Source: Lyophyllum atratum
Lineage: Eukaryota > Basidiomycota > Agaricomycetes > Agaricales > Lyophyllaceae
Assembly (NCBI GenBank): GCA_014905825.1
Contig: JACGCN010000033.1
Location: 124,001-188,000 of the forward strand
Direction of reading: 5' to 3'
DNA: 64,000 nt
The position numbers and the translations under genes are program-made. Below, piece after piece: positions 46,994 to 59,593 of the stretch (within the stretch, counting starts at the first letter, position 1; the number at the start of each line of letters is the position of its first letter). The notes beneath the pieces are model-generated. The model was not told where the DNA came from. It made no database searches and saw only the letters and a program-made list of their open reading frames with translations.

Positions 46994-47020
<27 letters not shown>
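46863..47020. repeat. Right LTR of the TRIM; supplies the halogenase stop codon
   Basis: 158 bases, matching the left copy without the 36-base extra segment. On the minus strand its end supplies eight codons (CKGTAIIP) and a stop (46994-46996) to the interrupted halogenase frame. Confidence 0.8.
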
Positions 47021-49034
<2,014 letters not shown>

Positions 49035-49669
49035 CTATGAAGTTGAGGGTATTTCGGAATGATTGAAATTGCCGTAGCTTTATAACCATCGCTCCTCCTT
49101 GACATTCTACCCCCCTTTTTAGGCCATCCCAGGGTACTATCAGACTCACATGCTTCTGAACAATGAGTTGAGTTGAAAAAGTCCAATATGCCGATGCATC
49201 AGAATGTAGGGAATATTAGGAGGGGTTGACAGAAATCGACGGACTTGTTGAGATCGTGGGTTCATCGCAGTGAATGCGGATAGAGCGAGGATGCCAAGTT
49301 TTCACACACTTCCATCAATAACGTTTGACGACCCGTGCCAACAGCTGATTGTGGTATAAATAGATACCTTTACCATGTGCCTGTCGGTGCCAGCGGGCAG
49401 CCAGGCTTTTACCCGACCAGCCTTTGTTGATCGTTCCTCAAAGAAGTGACCAGACTTCAAAGGGCCTAGGGAGCGAACTTCCCCAACTACCCTCCAGCTC
49501 CGTATATCCGGCGACGAGTGGCATGGGTCCATTTTCTCCATCATGCATCATTTGTTCAAGGCACGGGATGTGTTCTCGCGGTGTTCAACTTACTAACGTG
49601 TCCTTACTTATAGATGAAAAGGTCAACTCAGCTGTTCTGATCAGCGCATCCTCAGCGTCACTCATCATC
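49035..49669. promoter_or_regulatory. Divergent promoter region of halogenase and ACS transporter
   Basis: 635 bases between divergent starts. A TATAAATA box at 49355-49362 faces the transporter, about 310 bases before its ATG. This leaves room for a leader that contains at least one upstream ATG (about 49522). Confidence 0.45.
49355..49362 (+). promoter_or_regulatory. TATA box for the ACS transporter
   Basis: TATAAATA in the shared upstream region, on the plus strand. No other clear TATA element was seen there. Confidence 0.4.
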
Positions 49670-51663
49670 ATGACGGAGAAAGCACCGTCTGAGTCTTCCA
49701 TGCAGGAGAAAGCGACTCGTCTAGAGTCTGCTTCCGACGATGAGTCACAGCTCGCTCTGGAGAGGGCGCTGTCCAAAACTACCCTGGCAAAGATGGACGT
49801 TCGGATGTTGCCAGTCCTTACCATCATCTATCTTTTGTCCGTCCTGGTAAGTTGTTCTGCATTAATTGGACAATTCTTACGAGTTGACGAAATTGTAGGA
49901 CCGGACAAATGTTGGGAACGCCCGAGTTGCAGGATTGCAGAGGGATTTGCACATGTCGAATGTCCAGGTAATTTGTATTACCATCCACCCCCTTGCCCCA
50001 GTTCTAATCGCCTCACAGTACAGCATAGCGTTAACAGTGACCTTGGTGTAAGTCTGACTTCCTCCGTCGTGACACACCTCGTCTAATGAGCCCGTTCTTT
50101 AGTCCTTACATCGTTGCTGAAATACCCACCAATCTCCTTCTAAAAGTAGGAGAAATCACCTCGAAAATGTCGGGTTTGTTAATGTTCGATCGTTTCTGCA
50201 GATTGTGGGCCCAGATCGTATGATTCCGGCCATGTTGACGCTTTGGGGGATTGTAACGACATTACAAGGTTCGCATGCTGTCGCGAATCTGCATTAAAAA
50301 GTTTTGAACGTGTTCTTTTAGGGGTCGTTCATAACTATCATGGCTTGCTAGCGTGCCGCTTTTTCTTAGGTCTTTTGGAAGGTGAGGAGCAGACGATTTC
50401 TAGCAACGCGTATCAATGACCCAAGTGGCACAGGTGGCATATTCCCCGGCATTGTCCTCTATCTGTCTTCGTTCTATCCCCGTCAAAGACTCCAGCTTCG
50501 GTGGGTGCCTCTTCTCAGTGTGGTCTGTTACTTCAATCTTATCTACATTCGTTTCCAGGATCGCAACGTTCTTCTCTGCGTCGTCACTGGCAGGTGCATT
50601 CGGTGGACTTCTAGCCTTCGGCATCGTCAAGATGAACGGCGTGGGTGGAAGACCAGGTTGGGCGTGGCTCTTTATCCTGGAAGGTCTTTTCTCGGTGGTG
50701 TTTGGAGTCCTGTCCTTCTTCCTTCTCCCACGCACCGTGGAACGCGCTTCCTTCCTAACACAGACAGAAAAGGAGCAAATCATGGCTCAGTTGCGACACG
50801 AGGGCACGGTCAATGACAACGGTGATGTATTTAGCTGGAAGGAAGTCGGGGAGGCCTGCCTTCTTCCCCAAGTCTGGTTCATCGGCGGCATTTTTATGTT
50901 TGCTGGGATCATTCTCGCATCCCTGGCTTAGTGAGTACTATACCTAGCCTCTCTCGACAAAATCATTGAGGGGTTGCCAGCTTCACTCCCTCCATTCTGG
51001 TTGCATTGGGCTACACGGCGTCACGAGCGCAGCTGATGAGCGTTCCACCATTCGCCGCTGCTTTTGTCGGTTAGTTGTTATTCCAGCTTGTTCAAACATC
51101 TTCACTAAACCCTCTCAGTGACGATGTCTGCTTCGCTCTTCTCGGACACATACGGCTACCGCGGTTACTCGGCCATGCTTTCATCGGTGTTATGCATCAT
51201 TGGGTTTATCATGTATCTCAGTAAGCATCTAATCTTTGCAAGACGAATAACTGCTCAACGCCATACACCAGCCTCAACGAACCCTCATGTTCAATATGCC
51301 AGTCTATTCTTCTCGATATCCGGAATCAACTGCTCTGGCCCTTCCCTGGCAACATGGCTTTCCAACAACGCGGCTCCCCAAACGCGGCGCGCCACGTCCA
51401 TCGCTATCGGTTTTATTATGACGAACGTCGGTGCCATCCTCGCCCTTTGGCTCTTCAGCGCATGGTCGAAGCCCCCACGTTACACCTCGGGCACGATAGT
51501 GCTGCTCGTCTCCGCGTGCATGATGTTTATCCTTTCGTTGTGTAATTTCCTATATCTTCGGTCACAGAACCACAAGAAGGCTCTGGCGAGGCAACAACTC
51601 ACTAGAGAGTCTGAAGCACCGGGCCTTGGTGATCGCAGCGCGTGGTTCATTTATAGTTTGTAA
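49670..51663 (+). CDS. Major facilitator transporter, ACS (anion:cation symporter, Dal5/Tna1-like) type
   Basis: Membrane uptake or efflux of an organic anion, such as an aromatic or nicotinic acid. The ATG at 49670 gives MTEKAPSESSMQEKATRLES. The family signature runs KMDVRMLPVLTIIYLLSVL, then an exon with RTNVGNARVAGLQRDLHMSN, PYIVAEIPTNLLLK, and GPDRMIPAMLTLWGIVTTLQ. The motif FFLGLLEGGIFPGIVLYLSS is split by an intron. Later exons have SASSLAGAFGGLLAFGIVKM, WLFILEGLFSVVFGVLSFFL, FTPSILVALGYTASRAQLMS, and LATWLSNNAAPQTRRATSIA with IGFIMTNVGAILALWLFS. It ends RSAWFIYSL. Roughly 500 residues and 12 helices, normal for the family. About nine exons. Confidence 0.86.
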
Positions 51664-52009
51664 TCTCGGCTTATTGGACCGCTACTCTGGATTATGGAGA
51701 TAATTTATCGTCTCCTTTGCTCAAAACGTATGCCATGCCAGTGGCGAATGTATTATCATATCGATATCTGTCTATTTTTATATAATACGATCGCAAGCAA
51801 GGACTATGCACGCGAGTAATGTATCATACAAGAGCGTAAGTTTGTTTGGAGACCCAAATCGCGTTATACGAACTTGATATCGAACGGCCGGTGAATATGA
51901 CCCACAACACGGCTACGAGAAACCTTCCTGCTCCAATGTCCCTTTCAAAGTGTTGGTTCCATCCGATTCCACGTATTGCCTGGGATTTTCGTGGACGAGG
52001 TCCTTACAG
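51664..52009. other. Spacer before the O-methyltransferase remnant
   Basis: AT-rich 3' region of the transporter. The last 40 bases before 52010 look like the end of an intron of the duplicated O-methyltransferase. Confidence 0.4.
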
Positions 52010-52464
52010 CTAAAGAACGTCATGTCAGCGTCTTACGTGCTTCGAAGATTACCCTGACATAGGGATTCCAGACATGACTGGCCTGACGATGCAAGTATCA
52101 AAATTCTTCAAAACGTTCGCAACGCCATGGCGTCGCACAGTCGAGTCCTAATTCGTACGTTAACCTCTTGCCTGGGAAAAAGTTAGCCGACCGATTCGAA
52201 TCAGATGAATACATTATTCAACCTGCTTGAGATCTACCGTCAAACGAGGAGGCAAGCCATCCTCCGGCACCTCCACCGTTGCTACCAAATTACGGCGCGG
52301 GAAGGATCCGACAGTACAATCTCGATCTCGATATGATGACCGCCATGAATAGTCAAGAACGTACTCTTCAGGATTACATTCGGCTCGGGAAGGTGGCTGG
52401 CTTGAAATTTGTAAAATTATGGAGCGCGGGGGAGATGGGCATCGTAGAGCTAGCTGGGGAATAG
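52010..52464 (+). pseudogene. Truncated O-methyltransferase copy
   Basis: The last three exons of a second O-methyltransferase, closely similar to the gene at 34424-36271. LKNVI with the catalytic HDWPDDASIKILQNVRNAM is followed by HSRVLI, then LPNYGAGRIRQYNLDLDMM and SAGEMGIVELAGE with stop. Both introns sit at the same positions as in the intact gene. An in-frame TGA falls after EYIIQPA, and no SAM-binding exon was found upstream. It is therefore a 3' remnant of a duplication. It lies in inverted orientation at the far edge of the cluster. Confidence 0.82.
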
Positions 52465-52745
52465 GGTCCAATCCAGTACCGATAGACTGCTGAACTAAAT
52501 CAGTTCCCCGAAGCAAGCGCTTCGACAAATCGCATCTAGAGACGACCGTGTTAGTCCTAGAATTGAAGTCACGACAGTAGTAAGCACGTACGTATGCGGA
52601 GATTGAGATACACAGCTGGTGGGACGTAGTTCGTAGACGCATCCTTGCCCAAAGCGTGACGTTCCGGATATCTACACGCCCTTTAGTTTCGTCCGAAGAT
52701 CGACAATTCAAATAAACAAACAAACCATGAATCAGTCCGCGTCCT

Positions 52746-52949
52746 TCAGTTCCGATGCTTTTCCTCCCGTAGCGCATCCCTCAACTTTTGGAGCTGAACC
52801 GTCGCTGCCATGCTGCCACCTTGTGATGCTGTGATACGCGTCTGGAAGTTGTCGATGAAGCTTTCGAGGATTTTCTGCGTAGCCCTCGCAGAAACAGCCT
52901 TCGGAGAAATTGGTTGCAGACGCACTGGAGGATGAATGGGAGCGTCCAT
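52746..52949 (-). CDS. Small helical protein (unrecognised)
   Basis: 67 codons from a true ATG (52949): MDAPIHPPVRLQPISPKA, then a continuous amphipathic helix with KILESFIDNFQTRI and VQLQKLRDALREEKHRN at the end. It reads like a short conserved eukaryotic complex subunit rather than random sequence, but I cannot name it. More exons upstream are possible. Confidence 0.4.
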   Translation of the reverse strand: MDAPIHPPVRLQPISPKAVSARATQKILESFIDNFQTRITASQGGSMAATVQLQKLRDALREEKHRN

Positions 52950-53568
52950 GCTCAGGGAAGAGAGCGGTGGAGAAAAAAAATGTGAGTTGCGAAATGGTCA
53001 CGATATTTGTGACGGTCGCGATCTGTGACACAGCAATTATAATATCAACCATGGACAGCAACATGCACGACCCAGTTGTATGTGTACCAATTCACTCTGG
53101 ATGTATCGATAGTTCATTGTATGAAAGACATCTTTCGGCAGATATTGGATTTCACTCGCATCCAGAAGCACCTTTACCCATACCTTCGCCGACAAAATTG
53201 CCTGGGCATAGCTAGCGTCCAGGATCGCCATAGGGTGTCATTGCGGGCGAGAAGATGGAAACGCGTAGAGGATACGGTAGAGCGCCGCGGCGGTCTTGAT
53301 ACACGACAGTCACGCGGCGCCAGGATGTTGCTCGTGTCAAGAAAACGCGAGTGAAGTCGTGGGTGGAGATGTGGATGGATCAGGCAGGGAGATGGGAGAC
53401 AACATGATGAATGGGATGGGCGAGGTGTATCGCGCATCGCCCTTCAAATGTCTATCAAGACCCACGTACGAGCTCCTCCAAGGCTTCGTCCATGCACCAT
53501 TCCTGGATCGCGGCCTAACCTCTAACCTCGCCCCACCCGATCTGCAGGATCTATCGGACGCCCCACCA
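52950..53568. other. Spacer, nothing recognised
   Basis: Possible upstream exons of the small gene at 52746 and the 3' flank of the F-box gene. Overlapping frames on both strands have no features. Confidence 0.4.
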
Positions 53569-55029
53569 TTAGACGACAACACGAATGGCCATCCCTTGCT
53601 CCATAAGTCCCCGAATCCGAGGGGAATACATCACATCCTCCCACACCTTCGAAGCGCACCCAGAAATCGTCTCCAGCCAGAAACTCTCCAACCGTCCCCA
53701 ATCTCCTTTTCCCCGCCCCTTCGCCCAACCGTCACCAGGGAAAGTGCTGCCCCCTCTCGATGAGAGCATTTCCACCAATACCTCAACATCGAACTGGCAC
53801 GAGCAGCTTAGGACTTCTAAACGCCGAAGCTGAGGCGCCAAATCGAGCTTTCCACCCCGGAGCGTCAACCGCTCAATCAGAAAATTACTAAACACCGAGT
53901 GGATCCTATCATTACGGTTAAGCACCTTGAGCTCCCGCAGCGTCGGTGCCGCCTCAAGACATTCGATTAGAGTCGCCGTAGAAATGAAGTTGACGCAGAT
54001 ATGCAGCGAGGTCAACTTACACCCCGACCGCAGCAGCAACTGCACGCATTGCTGCCCCGTGAACGCGCGCCGCGTTTTGATTCGGAGCGACTCGAGCGCG
54101 GGCAGGGTCAGGTATTTCAGGACGCTGACGCTGCCTTCGACCTTGAGCGTGTGTAGGTTGGCGTGGACGATGGGGTCGCAAACGGGGGGGTACCCGATCG
54201 CCCAGCTGACGGTGCATGTTTCGAGGAGGGGAAGGCACTGCAGGACGTCCAAGAAGTCTGCGAGGTCTAGGTGGTGTCCGCGGAAGCGCGTCACTTGGCC
54301 CCATGGCAGTACGGGCATGAGGGAACGGGAAGGGAAGTTGAGCAGGCTGACCTCGGTGAGCGCCGGTGCGACTGCGAAGGTATCGAGCTCTAGGACGCGC
54401 TCGGAATGGGTAGGCATGAACCAGTTCTTCTCGTATAGCAAGATGAGCCGCTTCAACATGGGCATCATCCTGGCATTTTGCTTCTGGAGAAAGCGCGTAT
54501 AGCACTTGTACGGAAGCACCAGGCATACCTCCTCCCAGTGCGCGAGATGTGCTGTAATTGCATCCATAGCCACGAATGGTGGATCAAGTGCCCATCGTCG
54601 GTCAATTGTCTCCTCCGATGGGAAGCCTATATCTTGCGGTGAATACGAGCACTGCAAGTGGATATGCAACGAGCATCCACCGGAGCGGGCAAGCCAGGAG
54701 GTGAGACCTGATATCTGTGCTTTGAGGCGGGAGTGGTCGTGGCTCAGCCCCAAGGCGATGTGGGTCCAGAGCTGCGGGGTGGTCCAGGCGATATTTCGAA
54801 GAGAACGGGAGATAGATCCGAGGAGGAGGAGAGCGTACGATGTAGCGCTGTTTGGCTCTGGGAGGGAGAGTATAGGATCGCTGGCGCTTGTGTAAAAGTC
54901 GTGAGCACCATCAGAAAAGGTGGAGGATGGGTCGATGAGGTGCTTGTACCAGAGGAAGATCTCTGAGAGGAGCTCAGGCGGGAGGCGGAGGAGTGAAGGT
55001 GGAGTTGGAGTTCGGATCCGTGACGGCAC
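53569..55029 (-). CDS. F-box/leucine-rich-repeat-like protein
   Basis: Likely substrate adaptor of an SCF ubiquitin ligase, as in the large Agaricomycete F-box families. One uninterrupted frame of 486 codons. The N-terminal F-box-like helix LLRLPPELLSEIFLWYKHL is followed by ALLLLGSISRSLRNIAWTTP and QLWTHIALGLSHDHSR, the usual order in this family. The rest is a run of irregular leucine-rich units: APALTEVSLLNFP, LHTLKVEGSVSVLKYLTLP, LESLRIKTRRAFT, LTSLHICVNF, LRELKVLNRN, LRRLEVLSCS. The frame starts with GTG at 55029 and no ATG precedes it before the upstream stop. A short 5' exon must therefore carry the start, spliced for example at TTCCGGCAG before 55029. The substrate is unknown. Confidence 0.8.
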   Translation of the reverse strand: MPSRIRTPTPPSLLRLPPELLSEIFLWYKHLIDPSSTFSDGAHDFYTSASDPILSLPEPNSATSYALLLLGSISRSLRNIAWTTPQLWTHIALGLSHDHSRLKAQISGLTSWLARSGGCSLHIHLQCSYSPQDIGFPSEETIDRRWALDPPFVAMDAITAHLAHWEEVCLVLPYKCYTRFLQKQNARMMPMLKRLILLYEKNWFMPTHSERVLELDTFAVAPALTEVSLLNFPSRSLMPVLPWGQVTRFRGHHLDLADFLDVLQCLPLLETCTVSWAIGYPPVCDPIVHANLHTLKVEGSVSVLKYLTLPALESLRIKTRRAFTGQQCVQLLLRSGCKLTSLHICVNFISTATLIECLEAAPTLRELKVLNRNDRIHSVFSNFLIERLTLRGGKLDLAPQLRRLEVLSCSCQFDVEVLVEMLSSRGGSTFPGDGWAKGRGKGDWGRLESFWLETISGCASKVWEDVMYSPRIRGLMEQGMAIRVVV

Positions 55030-55759
55030 TGCCGGAATTGTGAACGGGTGAGCTACGTAGTAGGTGGAACGAACAGGTGACTTACTACGTTTTGAGTTTG
55101 CGGAGAGTTATTCTGTGTACGACGCACCACGGCCAAGTCTTGCGAATGCTTTTTATAAAGGTGTATATGTGCCGCCGAGGGCACCGAGTTTGCGATCCGC
55201 GGACGTGCTCTAAGCGCTACCTTGACAGCGGGATAGCGACATCGGCGCTGTACATGGGTCTACCTGTCCCCAACTGTGTAAATCACTTGCGCTTGACTTG
55301 TGCCGCGGCCAAAGGGCTGATAGAGAGGCATAAAGAAATTTGGTTGATGTTTAGGCGACTCGGATATACGACGTCGGAAGTGAGGACTAGTGAGGTGGTA
55401 GTACCCTTGCTGTAAATGTATCTCGCCGGCTGGGTAGCGGGTTGGTTGAGTATTCTGTCGTCTCCGTAGATAAACGTTATGAGAGAAGACGGCGTAAGAA
55501 ACCTCTCTGAGCTTGAGATGTTGGTGTGGAGAAAACAAAAACACAACTTTTGGACGCCTTCAACTTGATTCAGAACGAGGCACAGAGGCGGTGCCACTTC
55601 TTTGCCTGCGCCCACCAAGCCAAACACTGTCACCTCAGTCCAAAAATAGAATCCTTTCCACCTTGACTTCAAGGGTACAACAAAAACGAAACGCGTCAAG
55701 AAAACTATACATCCAAACCATCCTTCACACTACACGCGCATCACCAACCCCAACATCAA
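55030..55759. other. Spacer between F-box gene and coronin
   Basis: It should contain the 5' exon of the F-box gene, which I could not fix, and the coronin 3' UTR. No other gene seen. Confidence 0.4.
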
Positions 55760-57729
55760 TCATTCCTCCAGCAACTGAGCAGCTTTCCGGGCATTCGCAC
55801 GAATACTCTCGACCTGCACCTCCAGATACCTGATCTTCTCCCTCGCCTCCCTCAGCTCTGCAATCAAGCGGGTATTTTCCTCCTTCAGGGCTAAGGATGC
55901 AGTCTGCGTACAATAGCGTCAGTGCTGAAGAGCAATTGAATGAAACCTGGGCTTACAGCAGCATCAGTCGTCTGCGATCGCGACACAACCTTGGGCTCCA
56001 CGACAGGGGACGTGTTCGGCGAAGGCTCCGGCGACCTCTGCGACACGGCCGGAGAGAGCGGTGAAGGCTCCTGCTTCGAGACTACAGGCGAGGCCGCTGG
56101 AGCGCCATACGACGTCGTCCGCGCCATGGGTGCCGGTGCCGGTGTAGGCGTTGTGGGGTTAGGCAGGGAGAAGGAAGGGGTTGCGAGCACAGCGGGGGAG
56201 GGGAGCGAGCCGGTGGAGGGCGAGGCGAAGCTGGCGCCTGAGGAGAGGTCCACTAGGTTCCGCGGGGCGGTTTTACCGGCGAAGAACTCGCTGGCGTTGA
56301 GGGAGGGTTCGGCTGACGCGGCGGGTGGGAAGATGTCGGATTGGAAGGAATCGGCCTAGGGATGGTGTTAGGGCTGGAAAAAAAGCGGGTTGAACGATAC
56401 TTACTTTGCGGGGAACGATGAAGGCGATGGGCTCGATGGAAGAGCCGTAGACTTTGTACGCCCTGGCAATTTCACAGTCTCCTACGTTCAGCGCACGACG
56501 GGGTAGGAAGCACATGCCACGCTGAGGGTCCGACGACTTGTGTTCTGAGAGGGCATGGAGGGTATCTGATTCGTATTCGTAGTAACGGATGTTACCGTCA
56601 CTGTAGAGAGACTGTCAGCCAGGGCCACATAAGAGGGAATGCAACGCACCCCTTTCCAGCTGGGCAGGAAAGGTGTATGTCAGTAAAAGAAAGCGAAAAT
56701 CGCATGACAGTACACACCAAGGAACAGTATATTATTATCGGTCCAAAAGGGCATCATGACACCAGATGACTGATCCAGAGTCATCGTTTTGAGATTACCC
56801 AAGCTCCCCGTCTCCCAAATCGAGACCTGGCGATCCGACATCTTGCTGAACCCAGTCGTCGCGATCTTGTCCAGATCTCCCATCCACGCAATCCGCGAGC
56901 CCTTGATCCCACCATGCCCATCCACAACACGCACCGCCTCCCCGCCCGCGCGTGGATCGAACAGCCGAAGCTTCCTATCTCTGCAGGTCGTCGCCAACAG
57001 CGTCCCGGTCGGGTTAAACGCAATGCTCTGGATCGCATCCCCATGCCCCCCGAGCACGGACCGCGCATCCTCCGTATTGGCCAGATCCCACAGCTTGACG
57101 GTGTGCTCGCCCGAGGCACTCGCAAGGACATTCGCGGCAGTCGGATGGAACAACACCTGCCCAATCTTGCGTGGCGAGGCGTCAATGCGCGCGACAGGGT
57201 CGAAGTCCTGCGGGACCCATCCCTCCTGGCCCCAGCCCTCAAACACCGACGCCTCAACCTTCCAGATCATGACCTTCCCATCTTCGCCGGCAGATGCAAC
57301 GATGGAGTCATTATGGGGCGACCAGTCCGTGTCGAGCACGGCCGCAGTGTGGCTGCGCGCGAGGGGTAGGCTGTCCGGCAGCTTCTGGGGAAATCCGGGT
57401 CTGGCATGGAACGGTGACGGCAAGGGTAGAATGGCAAACGCTCCTCCACCTGACGCGTTCCAGTTGACACTGAGGTATTGCTGTCATCGTATAAGCTCGT
57501 GTGCACCGCGGATTGAAAAGATAGAGGCTATCGCGAGACTTACTCCTGATGCAGATATGATATTAGTGTCCCAGGCACTGTTTGTGACTTTGACGTTCTC
57601 TATTCCATGCTCCTTCTTCGCTGGCTGTCCGAAGACATGGCTGTGTTGGGTTGCCGTTGAGGTTTGGGCGGTCAATCGATCGCTTTCTCGAGCTCACCGA
57701 TACTTAGACGCGCGAACAAAGCGAGACAT
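55760..57729 (-). CDS. CRN1: Coronin (WD40 actin-binding protein)
   Basis: Binds F-actin and Arp2/3 and controls actin patch turnover. The ATG at 57729 gives MSRFVRASKYR, spliced to HVFGQPAKKEHGIENVKV, the diagnostic coronin start. WD40 repeats follow: DTDWSPHNDSIVASAGEDGK, VLFHPTAANVLASASGEHTV with KLWDL, IAFNPTGTLLATTCRDRKLR, FSKMSDRQVSIWETGSLGNL and GNIRYYEYESDTLHAL. The coronin C-terminal extension includes GMCFLPRRALNVGDCEIARA and YKVYGSSIEPIAFIVPRK. A Ser/Pro-rich linker leads to the terminal coiled coil LKEENTRLIAELREAREKIR, ending AQLLEE (stop 55760-55762). All expected parts are present. About six exons. Confidence 0.92.
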
Positions 57730-57904
57730 GAAAGGTTGTCGTAAATCCTTGAGAGAAAGGAAAGCCCAGATAAGAGAATGGAGGCTGAGAAGGTCGGCAA
57801 AGGTGGTGGTCAACCAGATCAACCGTAGCAGTTGCGGAAGTAGTCGTTGACAAATTTGGTCATGTTTACTGAACCTCTCATCATCACTTATCTGATTAGA
57901 TTCC

Positions 57905-58915
57905 ATGTCTATGCCTCTCCCCAGCTCATCTTATCATGAACCATCTCCTGGCCCCGCACCCATGTCTCGCATAAATAAAGAATGGGATCTGCTTATAAAG
58001 AAGAAGGTGGAAGAAGTCAAGAAACTGCCTAGAGCACTTCCCATCTCCGGGACCCCGCCCCCTATTCCAGCAGCAAGCGAGGTCATTGCGCTTACGATCG
58101 ACCACACACTTCTCAAGCCCGATGCGACTCCTAGTCAGATTGACCTACTCTGCGACGAAGCCCTCAAGTACAAATTCAAAGTAAGCTACAAAACTTCTGT
58201 CGTATCTCTGCCTCATCTCGTTTGGTTCCAGTCTTGTTGTGTGAACGGCACCCACATCCCACAAGTCGCCAGGCGGCTCGCAGGATCCTCGAGCGTCCCC
58301 TGCTGCGTGATTGGCTTCCCACTCGGCGCAGGCTCTTCGAAAGCGAAAGCATTGTCCGGTGACATTTCCATATAACCCTTTTCATGGAACTTATCACCCC
58401 TTTGCGTAGTGAAGCATCCCAGGCTGTCGAGGATGGCGCCAAGGAGATCGACATGGTTCTCAACATCGGGGCTCTGAAAGCCAGGGATTATGGCCTTGTC
58501 TTCGTCGATATACAAGCTGTAGTCGAAGCTGCTGCAGGACATCCCGTCAAGGTGATCTTAGAGACAGTTTTCTTGTCTGACGAAGAGAAGATCGCGGCCT
58601 CATTCATCGCAGCCGAGGCCGACGCCGCTTTCGTGAAGACTTGCACGGGATTCTCAGGGGGTGCTGCCTCGCTTGCGGATGTAGCGCTGATGAAGAAGGC
58701 TGTTCAGTACAAGGGAGTTGTGGGGGTGAAGGCGTCCGCCGGTATTCGGAGCCTGAAGGCATGTTTGGAGATGATGGAAGCGGGTGCGGATAGGATTGGG
58801 ACGTGAGTCGACAGGTCTCGTAGACTGGAGTAGTTTCTCTTTGCTCATGTCGCATTCTAGGTCATCTGGCGTGGCCATCATGCAGGGCGCTGACAGTCGT
58901 TCCGACGAGTATTGA
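57905..58915 (+). CDS. deoC: Deoxyribose-phosphate aldolase
   Basis: Cleaves 2-deoxyribose 5-phosphate to glyceraldehyde 3-phosphate and acetaldehyde in deoxynucleoside catabolism (cytosol). ATG at 57905. After a 60-residue N-terminal extension come VIALTIDHTLLKPDATPSQI, SCCVNGTHIP, VIGFPLGAGSS, and EASQAVEDGAKEIDMVLNIG after an intron at about 58354-58410. VKVILETVFLSDEEK, FVKTCTGFSGGAA and VGVKASAGIRS follow, with the Schiff-base Lys in the last two blocks. The final exon reads SSGVAIMQGADSRSDEY. Four exons with matching phases. The start lies 175 bases from that of coronin, divergently oriented, so they share a promoter region. Confidence 0.93.
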
Positions 58916-59593
58916 CGTAAAGGAAACCAATACCATTATTTATCCCCAGAAATCACCGGATTCAATGCTTATCGAATGTCCTACAGAAGGAATCTTCGAA
59001 GAAACAGGTTTCGACGCGCAAGATATCGGCGAGAGCGATTGAGCTCTTGGAAAGTGAATCAAACAATTTCATTCTTGGCCGTTGGCGACAAAGCATTGTA
59101 GATTGGATACAAGTCGCTCCAGCTCAGGAGTTCAGGTCCCTGAGAACAAAAATTCAAAGAAACAGGTCTTAACGCGCAAGATATCGACGAGCATGACTGA
59201 GCTTTTCGAAAGTGAAATGAAACAATATCATTGCTGTCCGTTGGCGACAAAGCATCGTAGATGGGATGCAAGTCGCTCCAGCTCAGGAGTTTTGGTCCCC
59301 GATCATCGCTGCCAGGCCATTGAATACGTGCTCTCCATGCTCTTGAATTCCACATAAACATGCATTGGGACTGAGGGAGATCGAAAGCCGTTAACAAGAT
59401 TGCAAATTTTTGACCGTTGCTAACATTACGCGCGTCGGCGCGAGGTTGCTTATATATTTAAAGGAATGGTTGTACCAGACGTCGACTAGACGTGCTTATT
59501 AAATTATGCTGATATTACTCACAAACACCGCCGCAGCATAAAACCCCCAGAAAGCAGAGCGAGACAAGAGCAGAGGAGAACTATGAGAGCTGA
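58916..59593 (-). pseudogene. Two stray copies of a laccase terminal exon
   Basis: On the minus strand 59059-59397 is one open frame holding GPKLLSWSDLHPIYDALSPT and, about 50 residues later, GPELLSWSDLYPIYNALSPT. Both match the terminal exon of laccases (compare [19 protein letters not shown] of the gene next door). The DNA is a tandem repeat of about 157 bases: AAACAGGT..ACGCGCAAGATATCG near 59005 and 59161, and CAAGTCGCTCCAGCTCAGGAG at about 59110 and 59267. No copper-binding exon accompanies them. They are remnants of laccase duplication. Confidence 0.7.

Noticed and set aside
54017..54526. 169-codon Pro/Arg-rich minus frame
   Set aside because: Alternate frame of the F-box gene on the same strand.
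56789..57850. 353-codon plus frame
   Set aside because: Antisense of the coronin WD40 exons; the coronin frame has clear family motifs.
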